From DAONFI01 sp035403485 (GTDB lineage: Bacteria > Planctomycetota > Phycisphaerae > SM23-33), in assembly GCA_964536835.1 (NCBI GenBank), contig CAZIAZ010000003.1:1-64000 (forward strand): a DNA stretch of 64,000 nucleotides. Reading direction: 5' to 3'. The translations under genes and the position numbers were made by a program. Position 1 is the first letter of the stretch; each line of letters starts with the position of its first letter. The notes beneath the pieces were generated by a model. It had not been told where the DNA came from and made no database searches. It worked only from the letters and a program-made list of their open reading frames with translations. Of the stretch, positions 63,849-64,000 are shown piece after piece.

Positions 63849-64000
63849 TCAGGAATTTTTGGTTTTTTTGATGGCTTGGCGAAGTAATGAGGCATAGGAA
63901 CGGGGTTCATGGCCTTCGATTTGCAAGAGTTTGCGAGTCTTTTCCAGTTCGGCTTCGTCGGGGCCTTCGATTTCCACGAAAAATCCGAGCCTGTCGAGTT
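63849..64000 (-). CDS. CYTH-domain protein, 3' end only (CyaB-like)
   Basis: The minus-strand frame entering from the right edge reads LDRLGFFVEIEGPDEAELEK and ends in RQAIKKTKNS before a stop at 63849-63851. The LGFFVEIEG block matches the conserved strand of CYTH domains, found in class IV adenylate cyclases and triphosphatases. Only about the last 50 codons are in the window. It is convergent with the STAS gene. Confidence 0.65.
   Translation of the reverse strand, partial: LDRLGFFVEIEGPDEAELEKTRKLLQIEGHEPRSYASLLRQAIKKTKNS

Overview
The window reads as ordinary chromosome from a Gram-negative bacterium of moderate GC content, most likely a planctomycete of the Phycisphaerae type. This is inferred from an LptD-like outer-membrane protein next to Wza/Wzz-type export genes, a long RpoD, a fused CobA-HemD, a HtrA protease followed by a PDZ lipoprotein, and PP2C/STAS signalling. 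No 16S gene is present to confirm it. A pyruvate formate-lyase activase suggests anaerobic or fermentative metabolism. I see no rRNA, tRNA, CRISPR array, phage genes or transposase gene.

Layout. 77-4161 (+): a GH38 alpha-mannosidase and a UroD/MtaA-like protein. 4447-5527 (-): ybaB-recR. 5732-13647 (+): rimO, then a small polysaccharide cluster (DegT aminotransferase, heparinase II/III-fold protein, GT4, GNAT/FemAB-like protein, WecB), followed by an exported Cys-rich protein with a C-terminal membrane anchor. 14423-20306: tex (-), cobA-hemD (+), rpoD (+). 20561-29614 (-): a lipoprotein, an FtsB/DivIC-like protein, enolase, a coiled-coil exported protein, a dapF operon with two further genes, and an ABC-F ATPase. 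30161-36050 (+): HtrA protease, inactive-looking PDZ lipoprotein, pflA, and an outer-membrane barrel. 36933-60580 (-): an lptD-like gene and a 15-gene exopolysaccharide operon. That operon runs Wza, Wzz/GumC, a fused AAA ATPase-tyrosine kinase, FemAB, glycosyltransferases, flippase, glycosyltransferases, O-ligase, a double glycosyltransferase and a CapK-like ligase. 61007-63825 (+): a PAS-PP2C-HATPase regulator and its STAS partner, divergent from the operon. The right edge holds the end of a CYTH-domain gene.

How the genes fit together. The large operon looks like a Wzx-dependent export pathway. Several members (O-ligase, FemAB, both halves of the AAA-kinase fusion, stp1-like transferases) resemble families known from exosortase A (XrtA)/PEP-CTERM loci, but no exosortase and no initiating sugar-phosphate transferase lies in the window. 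The divergent partner-switching pair is a plausible regulator of the operon.

The most unusual signal is non-coding: a dispersed family of about 161-164 bp full-length palindromic elements with TAGA/TCTA ends. They share a core but have different terminal arms and different, still paired, apical hairpins. One element is inserted inside another at a TA, and one has landed in a TAA stop codon and turned it into TAG. They look like non-autonomous (MITE-like) elements.
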